Notes under the pieces: model-generated | Told to the model about the DNA's origin: nothing | Database searches by the model: none | Seen by the model: only the letters and a program-made list of their open reading frames with translations | Program-made: the position numbers and the translations under genes | Shown here: positions 7,302-8,247 of the stretch, one piece after another | How positions within the stretch are numbered: position 1 is the first letter of the stretch | Layout of the letters: every line of letters begins with the position of its first letter | DNA from: Parafannyhessea sp902761955 | GTDB lineage: Bacteria; Actinomycetota; Coriobacteriia; Coriobacteriales; Atopobiaceae | Assembly (NCBI GenBank): GCA_902761955.1 | Contig: CACWMM010000068.1 | Location: forward strand, 1-8,247 | Length of the DNA stretch: 8,247 nucleotides | Direction: 5' to 3'

Positions 7302-7329
7302 TGCAGCACGCTGCAATTCTTGCTAAACT
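7301..7329 (+). promoter_or_regulatory. Downstream promoter copy (P2) for the XRE gene, embedded in operators 2 and 3
   Basis: TTGCAG (7301-7306, left arm of operator 2) lies 17 bases before TAAACT (7324-7329), whose last base opens operator 3. Initiation would fall near the centre of operator 3, leaving a leader of about 30 bases before the ATG at 7366. Protein bound at operators 2 and 3 would cover the -35, spacer and start site. Confidence 0.6.
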
Positions 7330-7365
7330 TGCAGCACGCTGCAAACATACGAAGGGTAGGCCGAC

Positions 7366-7671
7366 ATGAAGATAACCTCTTCCGCCGAGGCGGGCGCCCT
7401 CGTCAAGTCTCTCAGGGAGTCGCGCAAGCTCAGCCGCAAAGAACTCTCGGACGCCTCGGGAATACCGCTGCGAACGGTGTATGCGGTCGAGAAGGGCGAG
7501 CTCAACAACCTGAGCCTGGACAGGTTCATCGCGCTCATCTCGGCAATGGGCGCACACCTTGACGTTCGCGTCTCGGACACGATCTCCAGCAAGGACGCCG
7601 AGATGAATCGCCTGATCAAGATGATTGCGACAGAAAACCTCGACGCAGACATGTGGGGAATTGCGCCGTAG
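7366..7671 (+). CDS. Small XRE-family (HipB-like) helix-turn-helix DNA-binding protein
   Basis: The 101-residue protein has one XRE/Cro-CI type helix-turn-helix at about residues 8-65 (LVKSLRESRKLSRKELSDAS, then GIPLRTVYAVEKGE, then NLSLDRFIALISAMGAHLDV). The pattern, including SLDRFIALISAMGAHLDV, resembles HipB-type antitoxins and stand-alone autorepressors. The C-terminal 35 residues are charged with no recognised domain. A moderate AGGG at 7353-7356 precedes the ATG by 9 bases. Three identical palindromes cover the promoter, strongly implying autoregulation. No HipA-like toxin or other partner follows; the next gene is a convergent transketolase remnant, so the regulator is alone here. Codon use (ATA twice, AAA GAA, ACA GAA, ATT) is less GC-biased than in its neighbours, hinting at acquisition by transfer. 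Other genomic targets are possible. Confidence 0.85.
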   Translation: MKITSSAEAGALVKSLRESRKLSRKELSDASGIPLRTVYAVEKGELNNLSLDRFIALISAMGAHLDVRVSDTISSKDAEMNRLIKMIATENLDADMWGIAP

Positions 7672-7698
7672 GCAGCCGTCAGCCCGCGCCGCACTCCC

Positions 7699-8247
7699 CT
7701 ACCCGCGCGACAGCCGCTCCCGCACGCGCGCCGCGATGCCCGCGGCGCTCAGCCCCGCGCGCTCCAGCAGCGCCGCCTGAGAGTCCGCGTTCTGGTACGC
7801 GTCCGGCATGCCCAGCCGCCCAGGCCGCCCACCACGCTGTGCTCCTCCACCGTCGCCACCAGCCTGCGGCCGCCCGCGGCCAGCGCGTCCACGGCCGCCA
7901 CGTCCAGCGGCTTCACGGTCAGCATCTCCAGCACCTCCGCGGCCACGCCGTCCGCGGCAAGAAGCCTGGCCGCCTCCACGGCGCGCGAGCAGATGGTGCC
8001 CGTGGCCACCAGGCTCACCTCAGGCGCTCCCTCGGGCGAGAAGATCCGCTGCGCCCGCCCGACCGCGGCTGTAGTCCCGTCCGGGTGCAGGTTGGCGCCG
8101 TCCAGCGTGTTCGTGCGCACGTACGCCGGGCGCGGTGCGGCGGCAAGCAGCCGCAGCACGCTCGCGAGCTCCGCGTTGTCCGCCGGGCAGAACACCTCCA
8201 CGTTCGGCACGCCGCGCATGAGCGATATGTCCTCCAGCGCCATGTGG
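7699..8247 (-). pseudogene. Transketolase C-terminal half, frame broken near the 3' end; 5' part outside window
   Basis: The gene enters from the right edge and runs leftward. In the main frame (8246 down to 7749) it encodes HMALEDISLMRGVPNVEVF, CPADNAELASVL, PAYVRTNTLDG, SLVATGTICSRAVEAARLL and VATVEEHSVVGGLGG. This matches the pyrimidine-binding and C-terminal domains of transketolase (split-subunit type), a thiamine-diphosphate enzyme of the pentose-phosphate pathway. After GGLGG the frame yields an Arg/Thr-rich tail and stops at TGA 7751-7749. A second frame from 7815 to TAG 7701-7699 encodes LGMPDAYQNADSQAALLERA followed by GLSAAGIAARVRERLSRG, which is the expected C-terminus. About 16 residues normally linking the two parts are missing, so a deletion of 3n+1 bases (roughly 50) with loss of frame is inferred. 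Active-site residues lie elsewhere, so partial function cannot be excluded. A sequence or assembly error is the alternative. Confidence 0.8.

Larger units (their letters stand above)
7273..7344. repeat. Three 16-bp palindromic operators at exact 28-bp spacing
   Basis: The palindrome TTGCAG-N4-CTGCAA occurs at 7273-7288 (centre TACG), 7301-7316 (CACG) and 7329-7344 (CACG). All 12 arm bases are identical in the three copies and the starts are exactly 28 bp apart. The first two 28-bp units also share GCTA-N2-C in their right ends. The array sits directly upstream of the small XRE-type gene and covers its promoter, so these are the likely autoregulatory operators of that protein. A CRISPR array is excluded by the short repeat and 12-bp gaps. 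Confidence 0.88.

Noticed and set aside
4828..7316. Two long minus-strand open frames (4828-6099 and 5943-7316) opposite the TPR-like genes
   Set aside because: Both are low-complexity Arg/Ala/Val-rich products of high-GC codon bias, and one runs through the tRNA gene and its terminator. The plus-strand frames carry coherent helical repeats, ribosome binding sites and stop/start coupling.
7273..7344. Possible CRISPR-like array (three regularly spaced palindromic repeats)
   Set aside because: Repeats are only 16 bp with 12-bp gaps, the gaps contain promoter hexamers, only three copies exist and no cas gene is nearby. Operators explain them better.

Overview
The window looks like chromosomal DNA of a high-GC Gram-positive bacterium. 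GC-rich third codon positions, GTG starts next to ATG starts, GGAGG-type ribosome binding sites and short G+C-rich terminators all fit an Actinomycetota genome. The gene content suggests, but does not prove, an anaerobic Coriobacteriia-type lineage (Olsenella/Atopobium/Collinsella-like). This placement is inference only. Every base was read by eye, with no database search.

Layout, left to right. Positions 1-294 hold the 3' end of a Mur ligase gene (murE-like, + strand), closed by a hairpin terminator. A HAD-superfamily phosphatase gene (386-1324, +) follows. It converges on a glycogen/maltodextrin phosphorylase gene (1496-3763, -), and a perfect 15-bp inverted repeat between the two can serve as a terminator in both directions. 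The phosphorylase diverges from an AraC-family regulator (3992-4867, +). Their shared 228-bp control region carries a 12-bp palindrome and a repeated half-site 32 bp away. Next come two translationally coupled genes (5020-6060 and 6060-7031, +) encoding related TPR-like helical proteins of unknown function. Then come tRNA-Glu(TTC) (7074-7149) with its own extended -10 promoter and terminator, a small XRE/HipB-like DNA-binding protein gene (7366-7671, +), and the 3' part of a transketolase C-terminal-half gene (7699-8247, -). The transketolase reading frame is broken near its end, apparently by a small deletion.

The gene pairing suggests that the AraC/cupin regulator controls the phosphorylase, itself, or both in response to carbohydrate status. 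The phosphorylase would release glucose-1-phosphate from glycogen or maltodextrin. The transketolase belongs to the pentose-phosphate pathway but shows no direct link to the other genes.

The most striking non-coding signal is upstream of the small XRE gene. Three near-identical 16-bp palindromes (TTGCAG-N4-CTGCAA) start exactly 28 bp apart. The left half-site of each of the first two lies 17 bp before a -10-like hexamer, and the last base of that hexamer is the first base of the next palindrome. The promoter and operator therefore appear to be one tandemly repeated unit, as expected for tight autoregulation. No HipA-type toxin gene follows, so the regulator is an orphan within this window.
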